Source: Dryococelus australis
Lineage: Eukaryota > Arthropoda > Insecta > Phasmatodea > Phasmatidae
Length of the DNA: 64,000 bases
NCBI GenBank assembly: GCA_029891345.1
Contig: CM056995.1
Location: 219,072,260-219,136,259, forward strand
Reading direction: 5' to 3'
Part shown: positions 1 to 11,035 of the stretch, piece after piece
How the letters are laid out: the number at the start of each line of letters is the position of its first letter
How positions within the stretch are numbered: the first letter of the stretch is position 1
Translations under genes and position numbers: made by a program
Notes under the pieces: generated by a model
What the model saw: only the letters and a program-made list of their open reading frames with translations
The model's database searches: none
What the model was told of the DNA's origin: nothing

Positions 1-891
1 GCCCAACTTGGTGTCTAAGCAGATGACACAGTTCTTTACACTCGCTCCAGTGACTTGAACATGGCCGTACGCTATGCCCAAGACCACTTACATACACTCG
101 AGCCATATTTTCGCAAATGGCGAATTAGGATAAATGTCGGCAAATATGAAGCCGTCATTTTTACACACAAGCGCCTACCTCAGGCTTTCCCACCCATTAA
201 CCTGTTCCAGAAAAATATTCCTTATAAAACCAAGGTAAAATACCTTGGTGTGACCATGGACAGGGTGCTGACACGACGTCCCCATGCCACTGCCAAGCGC
301 CAGCGAGCCCTAGCCTGCCTCGCGGCTCCCTACCCAGTATTGTAATATTCAAATCCCTTATCTGCCTTATACTATTATATGTAGTGCCAGCCTAGGCATA
401 CTGTGCTAAGACATACATGTAAAAACTACAGCAAGTGCAAATAAATGCCTCAAAATAGCTGCCCACGTATAAGCCGTTTTTGAAGCTGTTTCATCAGGCA
501 TAATAATCAATAAATGTATTTCATTGTGGCCTCGGACTTTTAGTTTTGGGTATGGTGAATTTATACACTGTGTTTATTACTCACGTGGCAGGGTTTACAT
601 TAACAAGTGGTGGGATGATATAAATTGGTTGAAAGAAAAAAGTAACTAGGTCTTCAAATGTGTTTATTTTACCGTGAACGGCCTATACCCACATATATTC
701 CCACCCATGAATTATATGCTGAACTTCAACAGCTAATGCTGTTTGAAGTAATTCAGGATATGGCAAGGAAGTTCTATGCCACAGCCCTTGACTCAAACAA
801 CCCCCTCGTTAGCACACTAGGTGACTATGACCCCGACCAAACCCAGAGATACAAGCGGCCTAAATTGCTATTCGCGCAAAGGCTACCATAG
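1..891 (+). pseudogene. Jockey LINE ORF2 relic: end of reverse transcriptase and C-terminal tail
   Basis: ORF2 of Jockey LINEs encodes an apurinic-type endonuclease and a reverse transcriptase that copies the element's RNA at the nicked target. Only the back of the RT palm and the tail are here. From base 1 the frame reads through the catalytic ADD core, but the tyrosine codon of YADD is a stop (16-18). KWRIRINVGK and VKYLGVTMDR follow and match the second copy. Further stops or frame changes occur around 345-460, so it is non-coding. The frame resumes on the far side of the MITE at 688 (PTYIPTHELYAEL) and ends at 891. With the MITE and one copy of its TA removed, the AAHV and PTYI codons join in frame, which shows the MITE landed in an existing ORF2. 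Confidence 0.85.
470..685. mobile_element. MITE with TAGGCCGTT-type ends, TA target duplication
   Basis: A 216-base non-coding element sits between TA dinucleotides (468-469 and 686-687). Its ends are TAAGCCGTT and GAACGGCCTA, an imperfect inverted pair. The interior matches the copy at 54,922-55,161 closely (shared GAAGCTGTTTCATCA, AATAATCAATAAAT, TATAAATTGGTTGAAAGA). A TA duplication and short inverted ends fit a Tc1/mariner-like non-autonomous element, but with only three copies here the superfamily is inferred. Confidence 0.8.
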
Positions 892-1060
892 TAATTTAAT
901 GCCACGCACCCCACAGCGAACACCTGTAATGCCTGTGCGCACTAACACACACATAATAGCGAACACCAGTGAGATTTAGTACATCCCAGTGCCAATTTTA
1001 TTACTTATAATACAACACCCTGCGAAGCACTATGTGCCCACAATCACAAATCAAAACGTA

Positions 1061-2149
1061 CGCCAGAATAGTCAGATGGCTCGGTGTTGGGCAGCTGTGG
1101 TGTCACATTGCACAAAACCTCAAGACACTGTGACTTTCCCTCGAGCCTTCAAGTAATACACCCCCTTGAAGCTAAAGACTATAATTCAAGGTGACCAAGT
1201 CTCAAGTTCTTGCTTTACACATAGCAGTCGTGCTTCAGGGGGTGTACTGCACTATGTATGGTCCGATGCAGGGCCATAGTGCTGCTAGTGTGCTCTCCGG
1301 TGCACCACTAAGCACCTTCGTGTGAGACAGGCTGTCCACTTAGGGAGTATCCACCATCTCTTCCTTTTCTCTTCCTCTTTTTGTTTCAGGTGTCGAATGG
1401 TGGCACGGAAGGGGTAATGCACATTAGCACATCATCCCATCCACCAGGTGGGCTGGTACCTCCCAGATCCATGGTTACAAACTAAATTCAGCATAACCAC
1501 CAAAACAAAAGATAGCCCCCTTCCAAACTTTCTCATCTAGTGTTTCAAACAATGCCAGTCCCCCTCCCCCCCTGGTTAAGATTAAGTTAGCATGGGAGAA
1601 AAACTTGGCTCCAATCGCAGTCAAGTTTTCCCAATCCCAGTAAATCTGCAAGCATATGCTCTTGTAGTTAGAAACTTCCCTAAATGTCTAGGCGTAAGGG
1701 GCTCAGCCCTGAGATGCACTTAGGTCCTATCCTTAAACACTGGACCTCTGAGTATGCTCTTAGGGCCAGTTTCACCACTTATTCATTAAACTCGGCTTAA
1801 CTAAACAAAGGTAAAATTTTAACTCTTCATTTACCAGCGTTTAAGGTCGGAATATTTCACCACGCACATCTAGCAGAAAATTAAACCTGAGTAGTAAATG
1901 TAAGTATAGGGTCCGACATTTGCAGAAAATAGTGCAGCTAGATGGCTGTGTCAAGGATTGTGTTCACTACTCTATGGAATCATGTTGTAAAATATAACAG
2001 GACAAATAATGTTAGCGAATGGGAAATCGCAAGTTTGAATAATAATTGCTGCGGATTTAAATTCAACCAAACATATAACATGATTTTTCGTGAATCATAT
2101 TTTCATTCGCCTCGAGCATCAAAATTTTTATTATTGCTGCCATATGTCT
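1061..2149. other. Gene-free stretch, possible degraded MITE around 1,745-1,920
   Basis: No coding signal. A pyrimidine-rich tract (1,360-1,390) is followed by TTTCAG, which resembles an acceptor, but no open frame follows it. The stretch near 1,745-1,920 starts with GGCCAGTTTCACCAC and contains a second TTTCACCAC about 100 bases on. The related GTGGTGAAA words near 5,510 and 8,513 suggest a worn family of small elements. I could not define ends. Confidence 0.4.
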
Positions 2150-2304
2150 TTGGTATATTTCAAAAATCATTTCGTACGAATATTCACAGTTTAAGCCTAT
2201 AACATTATTTAGCTCATCTTTATGGCGTATTGAAAATGCCTGAATTAATGACAATTCTTATGGTTACGTTGCATTAACATAATTGTTTTCCACGACATAG
2301 CACA

Positions 2305-3970
2305 TGACATGTTCCTGATGTCCACGTATTCCTTGTGCACGTTTGTTTCATTGCGGATGCATCGACCACACAGCAACACTCGGCCGATCGACATTAGGTG
2401 GCTATCTTGATCAGTGCAGGTCGACAAGAATGGTATTACACTATTCCTGCCGCCCTTTAACTCGTGGCCCGGGTCATAATATTTACAATTAAAAACAAGA
2501 GGTAACTCTCGTGATGAATGGATATGTGACCTAAATGAGTGTGTCTCGTGAAGCTATGACCGTTAGATGCAACAGCCATTGTAGGGAACACTGGGGAAGC
2601 GGCGCCACTTATTCCCACGACTTTCCGATGAGTGCGATGTGGACGGGCTCCGTGGCTGAATACGGAGTGCGACGAGGCTCCGAGTGGTTTCAAAAAAAGG
2701 AGAATCAAATTCCCGTAGGAAGTATGAAATTGGCAAGTGGTTCCCTAGCAGCATTAATTAATAGGAGCAATTTTAAGCATAATTCACTGTGATTATACCA
2801 TAACTCACTAGGGAATCCACCTGCTCCAGCATAGAGAGTCATTAACATTCCACACTTAGTTACGAAATACGTGTGTCGTCACATCCATACACATTCCTGA
2901 TATTAATTGCATAATGACACACGCCAATTCTAAAATGTTAATTATAATAGTGTACATTTAATCATCTATCGATAATTAACACCTGAAGAATCACTTCATT
3001 TAATATCACCCTTCAAGTGCAGTGACATTCTCGTGATGTCACATTCTTTGCCTTATCTTGGGCACCGGCATTCACGAGAATGTCATCAATGTGTTTTAGT
3101 TTAGCAATCTTAGTTACGTACAGCATCAATTTAACTTATCATATTAATCATTAAGTTTAGTTTTTTTCATGTTTTCATTTTGGCACCAGATTCGCCAGAT
3201 ATGCGGCGAAACCGACGCCATGTCGTTAGTCAGACTTCAGCACTCCAACAACCAGCAGAGCAGATGGTAAGCTCTGCGTACCCCCCTCTGCAATTCAATA
3301 TAGGCTGCATTTTTCTTCATACCTATAGTTATCATAATTCAATAACCTTTTAGTACTTTTATTTAGCCGAGGGGAGGTCTCCCTGCACCCTGATGTAACA
3401 TACCAAGACTTCACGCATGGGACATGTTTCATGTAATTACAATGTAAGGCCCAAGCCTTATTTTCCCGCAGTAGCGACCACCGGCATGTCCAGAGTGCCG
3501 GGTCCATTTAACTAAGGTGTGCATTAACATTCCATTGTACCTTTATTATAATTAAACAGTCATACCATAATTATACTTTTTTTTTGCATTTAACTCTTCT
3601 GAGTTCGTCAGGTACTGCGCCCTTTTAGCAGCCTCAAATTTACAAGTATATTTCAGTGTGTTTTGCATTTGCGGGGCCTGCCTCTCTTAATCAGGGTAAC
3701 TTTAGTGTTAATATAGGCGGTCGAAGTGGCCGACAGCTTCGTCCACAAGCAATATTTTTCCTTTACGTAATATAACGGACAAATTCACTCAGCTCTCTTC
3801 ATATTGAAAACGTATCCAGAGTCACCATAGGCCATCGGCCGTACGACCCCCATCGAATATCGTTCTCTATACAGAACGTGGCGCCAGGCACATTATCCAT
3901 TCCTATTCCCCACCTGCTCTTAGGCGGGACACAAACAGACCACCAGCACCTCTGGAGGCGCAGCGTATCA
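2305..3970 (+). mobile_element. Candidate solo LTR (copy A of a long LTR-like repeat)
   Basis: This 1,666-base block begins TGACATG, ends GCGTATCA, and is flanked by an exact CACA direct repeat (2,301-2,304 and 3,971-3,974). The partner arm at about 10,880 holds the empty site with a single CACA, which fixes both edges. TG...CA termini and a 4-base duplication are typical of LTRs of the gypsy group. The same repeat occurs at 48,124-51,139 and, as its 3' half on the minus strand, at 30,129-30,836. No protein is encoded. Its internal region was not found in the window, so the parent retroelement is unknown. Confidence 0.65.
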
Positions 3971-4252
3971 CACATTACATGCAATGCACGTTAATATTTT
4001 GCCCCGACTGTGTTAAACACTGTTATAACTGCAGGGTAATGAACTGTAGTATTTAACTTTTTGATATTGATATGTGTTGGGTTATTTCTTTAAAAGGGTG
4101 GCCTCATTTCGAATAACGAAGGAATAGACAGTCCAACGAAAAAGTGGCATTAAAATAAAGCAAGCAACTGGTGTCGCACATTTTTTTTTATAGAAACTTA
4201 AAATATTGTGGTGAACATGCCCACAAATAAGCCTTCTGTAACTTTTATGCCC

Positions 4253-4257
<5 letters not shown>

Positions 4258-4298
<41 letters not shown>
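4258..4298. repeat. (TA)n microsatellite
   Basis: About 20 TA units. It lies in the left arm of the large inverted repeat where the right arm has only a short TATATAAAT-like run, so it expanded after the arms formed. Confidence 0.95.
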
Positions 4299-4299
<1 letters not shown>

Positions 4300-6192
4300 C
4301 TACATACTGTGTATTAGGTTTATTGAAATTTATTGGGGTTGGATTAAGTTATTTTGTTGGAATTGTTGGTAAATCACATTACACGACTGTGATTCAAACA
4401 CCCAGGGCAAAGGTACAACATTGTGATAAATAAACAGATGTGGATTTAAATAAATAACTTCGTCATAAAAACAGTTCACACTTACAATATATCTCACATC
4501 CAGCATCACGATCACCACACAGCCATGCCACGCTATTTCACACGCAGTGGTTAATGAAACACACCATTACAGTATATTTATTGCTGCCTCAGAAACACAG
4601 ATTTATCACATAATCATAACTTACTTAGGTAGGTTTAAAAAACACAGCATCTACAAACATGATGTAATTTGCAGTATTTTTCGGAGTAAGTAAAATTTAT
4701 GCTACGTTTGGTAAAACAGTAACACACCATGTCATGGCTCGCCACATCTGCCAACTTCACTTTGTTTCTGCCCCGCCATCATATCTAAATATATTAAAAT
4801 AAGTATTCAAACATTTAAATCTCTTTTCAGTTGTAAATTACAGATTCAAAAATCGTCATTTTGCTGTAAGTATGAAATATGCTACAATTAAAAACATGAA
4901 TAATATATAATTTATTAGCTAAATGAAACTTCCCGAGTGTGAAAGAGACAAAAAAAGAGAGAGAGAGCGACATGTCTCGCTCAACAGACACTTGTTTTAT
5001 CGCTCGATAAAACAACACCGTACCATTATGGCCTACTCACAATATATTTCGCTGTTATATTTAACTGTAAAAATGAGATATGTTGCCATCGGGGGTACTT
5101 AAATATTTAAATATTTCGATGGGCACTGTTTAATTTACAAATAGTATACTAAAAAACTGGGTTAAAACATAATATTTTAACTCAGAACTATTCCTTAACG
5201 GCTGTTGCCAACATGTCGTTTCTCTCGCTGTTGTTAATTCATATTTAAAAAGAAATAAATATTACAAATTATAGAAGATATTAAGGTAAAGTTTCATTTA
5301 TTCAATAATGCATTACTCTAAAGTTAACCACTGTGTTATATAATTGTAGGATACAGGTTATTGAAAAAACAGGTTGACATGTTTTGCCTGGAGAGTTTTT
5401 TCAAAGGTTGATTTTCATAAGTCGCATCCAATCGGGTATGGACTATGGGTTAAACTGCCGAAAAATGGTGTTTAATTTTAAATTCGCGTAGGTTAAAATT
5501 AATCGTGTTTTGACAGTGGTGAAATGCAATCGACCAGTAATCTTAGTTAATTCGTTCCTAAACTCTGCTTAGTAAGTAAAACTTGTAATGTGTGCCACGT
5601 GTCCCAGCCCTAAATCATTCCCCGCGTCAGGAGGAGCAAGCCGCCAAGCCAGCTAACCACCACCATCCGCACCATGTACAGCCAGTATGATGTGTGCGTA
5701 GTTAAATTTCATTAAATAGGCGTGTTGCAGAAGGTGTACATGTAATTTGTTTACATCTATTCCCATGGTCCTATAGTGTTTCTATTTAAATTGTTTTATT
5801 TTTTCTTTCGGTGTTAATAAGTGTTAAATATGTTAATGTAATTTCCGGGACATTTTTCAGAGTTAATATTATTTGTTGTCACGTGACCACGTGGTCTGAA
5901 TCACGCTGCTTCACATGCACTAGTGTAATATCTGCACGACCATGTGTTACATATGTGTGTATTATGTATCTTGCACATACGATAAAGTGCTTATGTATTA
6001 TTATTTTATTTAAAGGGTTTTGTAGGGTTTTTATTGTTATCTGTGTTTTTATTGAATGAAGCATTTTGATGTTCAAAACATACCAAAACATAAACAACTG
6101 CACAGCCACATGGTAAGCCTCCATGCACGTAAAATATTCGTATGAAATTTTCAGTGTTCTTTTATTTACTTGCGTTTGTTTTATTTTTATTT

Positions 6193-6194
<2 letters not shown>

Positions 6195-6262
<68 letters not shown>
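6195..6262. repeat. (TA)n microsatellite
   Basis: About 33 uninterrupted TA units. Confidence 0.97.
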
Positions 6263-6265
<3 letters not shown>

Positions 6266-6394
6266 AAGCAATAAATATATCGTAAAGAGGACAGTACTAA
6301 CTAGTATCAATATTGGACACAGTATTTTGTTTTACGTTGGCTGCAAGTCATTGGAGACAAATACCGTAACATAACACACACATGCCATAATGTG

Positions 6395-6545
6395 GCCAAA
6401 AATATTGAGTGTTTTAATTAGTTTTCCTGTTAAAGTGTTATGTCATTATTTTGTGTACACTGAATTAATAATCGATGGTCCAGCCTAAGATCCAGAGACA
6501 TGCCAAGTGATATAACTAAATGGCACCATTGCCTCTGCAATGTCA
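6395..6545 (+). repeat. Duplicated segment, contiguous copy
   Basis: The first part (6,395-6,475, AAAATATTGAGTGTTTTAAT onward) matches 7,412-7,492. The second part (6,476-6,545, GATGGTCCAGCCTAAGATCC onward) matches 8,441-8,512. The two parts adjoin here but are separated by about 950 bases in the other copy, so either a spacer was lost here or an insertion occurred there. Confidence 0.7.
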
Positions 6546-6901
6546 AGTGGCTTTCCAAACTAGTGGGGCTTTTCCTGTACCAGTTACCCCTAGTACTGTC
6601 CATCGTTCCCGCCAGATAGTTCATAAAATTTCCATCAATTTCCTTTTTCAAAAAATCTCTTTGTGCGCCATGTACAACCACATGTACCCACCAATCTCTG
6701 TTTTCTTTTGACCGTAATGTTCCCAATAATTGCTACTATCGATCCTCCTGAATAACCACCACACAAGACCAGCAAGGAATGGAGGAAAACAATCCACAAC
6801 AACGGCAAGGGAAGAATTTGGTGCCAAATCGCCATTGGGGTGAAAGTGTGAGGAAGTCCGCCCTTTTGGAGCACGTATTCTTCAAGGGTGCGACAGTGAT
6901 G

Positions 6902-7375
6902 TCAGCCAATCACCATCTTGGCCCAATGTAGCAGATGCCACGGACCCCTCGCATCATCCGCGCCACGCCTACAACTGCGTGTACTTAGATTTCCACACAA
7001 TGAATGGCCAACCAACAAATTTTGTGCCAGAAATGCCTGCGAGCTATGCCGAAATCCGACTCGTTTCATCTCATGGACTTCCATTGGACATTTGTGTCTG
7101 TCAGAATGCGACATCTGTTCAAAGGCTCTGGGCGAGGTGAACAATGAGTTGCAATCCGAGGCACTGTCAAGCACGTGTGCGGGATAACTGGATGACTTCG
7201 TCACAAACTGTTTTTGACCACAGAAATCAAAAGGATTTGTAAATCCCGTTTGCATACCCAGTCTATGTAAGTGTGATGCCGTACAACTAAGCCCGCCATT
7301 GTCAATGTCGAATTTCTGAAGAAACTTGGGGAAATGTTCCAACTTCATAGTTTGTGAGGAAAATGGGAGCAGCAA
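6902..7375 (-). CDS. Unrecognised 157-residue open frame
   Basis: An ATG-initiated open frame of 157 codons on the minus strand in a local G+C rise compared with its surroundings. Composition is fairly protein-like (mixed charged and aromatic residues, several Cys and His), but I see no family motif, signal peptide or membrane segment. Shorter open stretches continue downstream on the same strand (to about 6,430) in other frames, including a Trp-rich RDWWVHVVVHG segment that only loosely recalls the start of Harbinger nucleases. It could be a worn transposon protein, a host exon, or chance. There is no splice or promoter evidence. Confidence 0.2.
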   Translation of the reverse strand: MLLPFSSQTMKLEHFPKFLQKFDIDNGGLSCTASHLHRLGMQTGFTNPFDFCGQKQFVTKSSSYPAHVLDSASDCNSLFTSPRAFEQMSHSDRHKCPMEVHEMKRVGFRHSSQAFLAQNLLVGHSLCGNLSTRSCRRGADDARGPWHLLHWAKMVIG

Positions 7376-7411
7376 TACTCGCTTGCACGAGGTGTTTGCA
7401 TTTAAACCACC

Positions 7412-7588
7412 AAAAATATTAAGTGTTCTTTCTAATTGGTTTTCCCTTTAAAGTGTTGTGTCATTACTATGTGTACATTAAATTAATAATGTGTAAATGA
7501 ATGTAGAGGAATCCTGGCACATGCAGGGCCTTGCACTGGGGAAATGTAAGGCACCAAGTTGAGGTTAGGGTGCCTTTGGCATTATGGT

Positions 7589-7619
<31 letters not shown>

Positions 7620-8512
7620 TTATATATTTTTAATTCTCTTTATTAATCAAGCATGATTTGTCATGTAAGGTTTTATGTGTTTCATATTCATTTAGGGCCA
7701 CGTTCATTCACTCCATTTCATTTGTTATGTATTTTTCATGTAATGTGTGATCACATGATGCGGTGTGGGAGTTTGTGCCGGGAAGGCGGCAGCCCACCAT
7801 CATGTTTCAGTAGTCGCCATTTGGTTACCACATGGGACGGTCGTGCCATGTGCCCTCTCTGGGCACTTCACTGCTTCAGTACTAATCATGTAGCTTAAAA
7901 TAGTTTTAACTTAATTAACTGGAACCTCTTGTTTATTTTTAGCCTGGGGAGTGCACTGTTCCTCAACCCGATCCATTTGTACATAGCCTTTTCTGCATCA
8001 GTGTGTACCCCACTTTAGCGGGGCAAGTGTTGTAAATGCTTCTATTGATGGTTTGAAGAAATTAATATTCAAGTCACATGAATTGCTGGGCTGTGTTTAT
8101 TTTCTTCGGTCACTTCTTGGCCGTGTAACTAGTTTGAATATTTCACAAGGCGTAAGGCAGTCTATAACAGCCTGGGAGTGAGCATGGACATATGGGAATA
8201 GCCCAAATAATTCCCACTAGATGAGGCATTGGATATGGATATTGGGATAACTGTTATAACTTCTACAACTACAAGATTGAGACATTGGACATCAAGGAGA
8301 ACCCCGTTAAGGTCATCGACAACACATCCGAACTGAACTCCTGCTCTCTACTGAGACGCTCCCCCTCTCCCCCCTCCAACATCCAGACAACATGGCGGTA
8401 ATGTTTGTTTCCTTTCCACATAACCTACTTTCCTCCTTGATGGTCCAGGCTAAGATCCAAAGACACGTCAACTGGCATTTCTAAATTATGCCATTGTATG
8501 GGAGATGTCACT
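7412..8512 (+). repeat. Duplicated segment, interrupted copy
   Basis: The two ends (7,412-7,492 and 8,441-8,512) correspond to the two halves of 6,395-6,545. About 950 unrelated bases lie between them. The junctions AATTAATAAT|GTGT and CTCCTT|GATGG show no clear target duplication. Confidence 0.6.
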
Positions 8513-8689
8513 TGTGTGGTGAAACCAGCCCTTAATTTTAAGGCAGGCTAGAAAAAAAGAGGCTTAACACACTTTCTGTACTATATTGCATCCAAACAGC
8601 AAGTACATTTCAAAGTTTATGTACGCTTCAATATTTCATGGATAAGATATCTTCCTTTAAACGCATGTGTGTGTATAGGGTATTGATGG

Positions 8690-8914
8690 TAAAAGAGCAC
8701 TTTTGGAAGCCTTCACATTTTGAACAATTGACAAAAAAAAATTTATTTTAGCATGACACGTTAACTTCCGAAAGCCGTGTAATATACACACTTTGTTTAT
8801 TACTTGCATGGTAATATTTATTTTAAAATGTGGTTAATGAATACAAATTGGCTGAATGAAAAAAAAGTAACTAGGGTTTCGAAAAAAGTGCTTGTTTTAG
8901 TTTGAACAGCCTTA
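8690..8914. mobile_element. Diverged MITE, same family as 470-685
   Basis: The right half is clearly related to the copies at 470-685 and 54,922-55,161: TTTGTTTATTACTTGCATGG, a run like AATACAAATTGGCTGAATGAA, AGTAACTAGGGTTTCGA, and a right end TTTGAACAGCCTTA followed by TA. The left end is badly eroded, so the start is approximate. It lies in the centre of the large inverted repeat. Confidence 0.6.
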
Positions 8915-9628
8915 TATTATTACAGCTCAATTTTAGGTTCAGATCCTTGTGATAATTTTAACCTGCTCTACTATGTCAGTCACAATGCTTATATATAAAA
9001 ACTGATTGGACTTGCAATGAAACACCTAGATCACACACATACACACATGTATTCCCTTCTTTTTCACCTGTAATATAGCTATAAGTCTAATTAGCTTTTA
9101 TTAAATAAATGGGTTTTACTTCATGTTTCTCAAAATATTAATACTGTGGCCAGATTGTTACAAAAAAAAAAAGAACTATGTCGGACACACTTAACCTAGG
9201 TCTACTAATGGTACACTGCAATCACAAGAAGGCCAGATATATTTATTATTGTTTCATATGGGGAGAGTGTAAAACAATTGAATGACCTTACCTGATAATT
9301 ATATACTAAGGGCAATAGTATATTGGGTTATGAAAATCAGGGAATGCAGAAGGTAATGATACAAAAATTATGTACAAAAATTGGACACCAATGAAAGTAG
9401 TTAAATTCTCAAGAAGAGAGTGATTTGAGCACCTAATAAGTGACTATTCTCATATCAGGTGTGTGTATTAGATATCTTGATAGTAGGCCTAATGCATAAA
9501 TTAGTTTCAATACCAAATCACAGTGATGATTGCAACTTTTAATTAGGACTAACAGGGATTCATTTGTAAAAATGTTAAGTTTCTGCAAGGCTGCCTTTGC
9601 TGATGGAAATCTTGTTATAACTGTCTTT

Positions 9629-11035
9629 AGTCCATTCCCGATTGGAAGCGACTTATGAAAATCAACTTTTGAAAAAACACTCTAGCCATAATATGTCGAC
9701 CTGTTTTTCCAATAACCTGTATTCCACAATTATATAACACAGTGGTTAACTTTAGAGTAATGCATTATTGAATAAATGAAACTTTACCTTAATATCTTCT
9801 ATAATTTGTAATATTTCTTTCTTTTTAAATATGAATTAACAACAGCGAGAGAAACGACATGTTGGCAACAGCCGTTAAGGAATAGTTCTGAGTTAAAATA
9901 TTATGTTTTAACCCAGTTTTTTAGTATACTATTTGTAAATTAAACAGTGCCCATCGAAATATTTAAATATTTAAGTACCCCCGATGGCAACATATCTCAT
10001 TTTTACAGTTAAATATAACAGCGAAATATATTGTGAGTAGGCCATAATGGTACGGTGTTGTTTTATCGAACGATAAAACAAGTGTCTGTTGAGCGAGACA
10101 TGTCGCTCTCTCTCTCTCTCTTTTTCGTCTCTTTCACACTCGGGAAGTTTCATTTAGCTAATAAATTATATATTATTCATGTTTTTAATTGTAGCATATT
10201 TCATACTTACAGCAAAATGACGATTTTTGAATCTGTAATTTACAACTGAAAAGAGATTTAAATGTTTGAATACTTATTTTAATATATTTAGATATGATGG
10301 CGGGGCAGAAACAAGGTGAAGTTGGCAGATGTGGCGAGCCATGATATGGTGTGTTGCTGTTTTACCAAACGTAGCATAAATTTTACTTACTCCGAAAAAT
10401 ACTGCAAATTACATCATGTTTGTAGATGCTGTGTTTTTTAAACCTACCTAAGTAAGTTATGATTATGTGATAAATCTGTGTTTCTGAGGCAGCAATAAAT
10501 ATACTGTAATGATGTGTTTCATTAACCACTACATGTGAAATAGCGTGGCATGGCTGTGTGGTGATCATGATGCTGGATGTGAGATATGTTGTAAGTGTGA
10601 ACTGTTTTTATGACGAAGTTATTTATTTAAATCCACATCTGTTTATTTATCACAATGTTGTACCTTTGCCCTGGGTGTTTGAATCACAGTCGTGTAATGA
10701 GATTTACCACCAATCCAAACAAAATTCTAAATCCAGCCCCAATAAATTTCAATAATCCTAATACACAGTAAGTAGCAATACATATAAATGTGAGCGGAAT
10801 AAAAGTTACAGCAGGCTGTACCGCTGCTGTAACAGTGTTAAACACAGTTGCGGCGAAATACTAACTTGCATTACATGTAATGTGCTATGTCATAGTAAAC
10901 ACATATATTAACGTAAAATAACAGTAAGAACTGTCGTCAATTCAGGCATTTTTGAAATGTCATAAAGCTGACCTGAATAATTTCGGAGCCCTAAACTGTG
11001 AATATTCATGCAGAATTGTTTTTGTAATATGTGGA
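9629..11035 (-). repeat. Right arm of the very large inverted repeat
   Basis: Reverse complement of the left arm (2,150-5,447 without its insertions). Homology begins at TAGTCCATTCCCGATTGGA on the inner side and fades after AATATTCATGCAGAATTG (about 11,035) on the outer side. It preserves the undisturbed target site (CACATTACATGTAATG, about 10,875-10,890 read on either strand) of the LTR-like insertion in the left arm. It also carries the partner of the GTTTTATCG palindrome (10,060-10,079). No credible coding content. Confidence 0.85.

Larger units (their letters stand above)
1..1060 (+). mobile_element. Jockey-type LINE, 3' portion (copy 1), split by a MITE
   Basis: This is the 3' part of a non-LTR retrotransposon of the same family as the longer copy at 18,959-23,100. 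The 5' part lies outside the window. Its ORF2 tail ends at 891 with the family's terminal block (GDYDPDQTQRYKRPK), matching GDYDPKETQKYKRPK near 22,950 in the longer copy. The 3' UTR shares a GCGAAGCACT block with that copy (about 1,020 here, 23,050 there). I cannot see a clear 3' tail, so the end is approximate. A 216-base MITE interrupts it at 470-685. Confidence 0.85.
2150..5447 (+). repeat. Left arm of a very large inverted repeat
   Basis: This arm is the reverse complement of 9,629-11,035. The inner part (4,299-5,447) is about 97% identical to its partner over a 200-base stretch I aligned. The outer parts (2,150-2,304 and 3,971-4,040) are nearer 75-80%. Two insertions exist only in this arm: the 1,666-base LTR-like repeat at 2,305-3,970 and about 195 bases at 4,040-4,235. 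The inner boundary is sharp: homology stops at ATGGACTA (5,447). The arm holds a near-perfect palindrome, GTTTTATCGCTCGATAAAAC (4,994-5,013), also present in the other arm. The ORF-like reading shared by both arms looks accidental. Confidence 0.85.
5448..9628. other. Centre of the large inverted repeat, no recognised gene
   Basis: About 4.2 kb between the two arms. It contains a (TA)n tract, a duplicated segment pair, an unrecognised minus-strand ORF (6,902-7,375) and a worn MITE (8,690-8,914). The stretch 7,653-8,130 has a polyadenylation-like TTTATT context and a G+C rise around 7,760-7,870 but no open frame I trust. I see no integrase, DNA polymerase, capsid or transposase motif, so nothing identifies an autonomous element. 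Confidence 0.5.

Noticed and set aside
4330-4518. Near-identical 60-codon frames in both arms of the inverted repeat
   Set aside because: They are similar only because the arms are copies; no motif, and one is extended while the other is not.
2150-11035. Polinton/Maverick explanation for the large inverted repeat
   Set aside because: No polymerase, integrase, protease or capsid-like segment was seen in the 4.2-kb centre, and the unit is too short.
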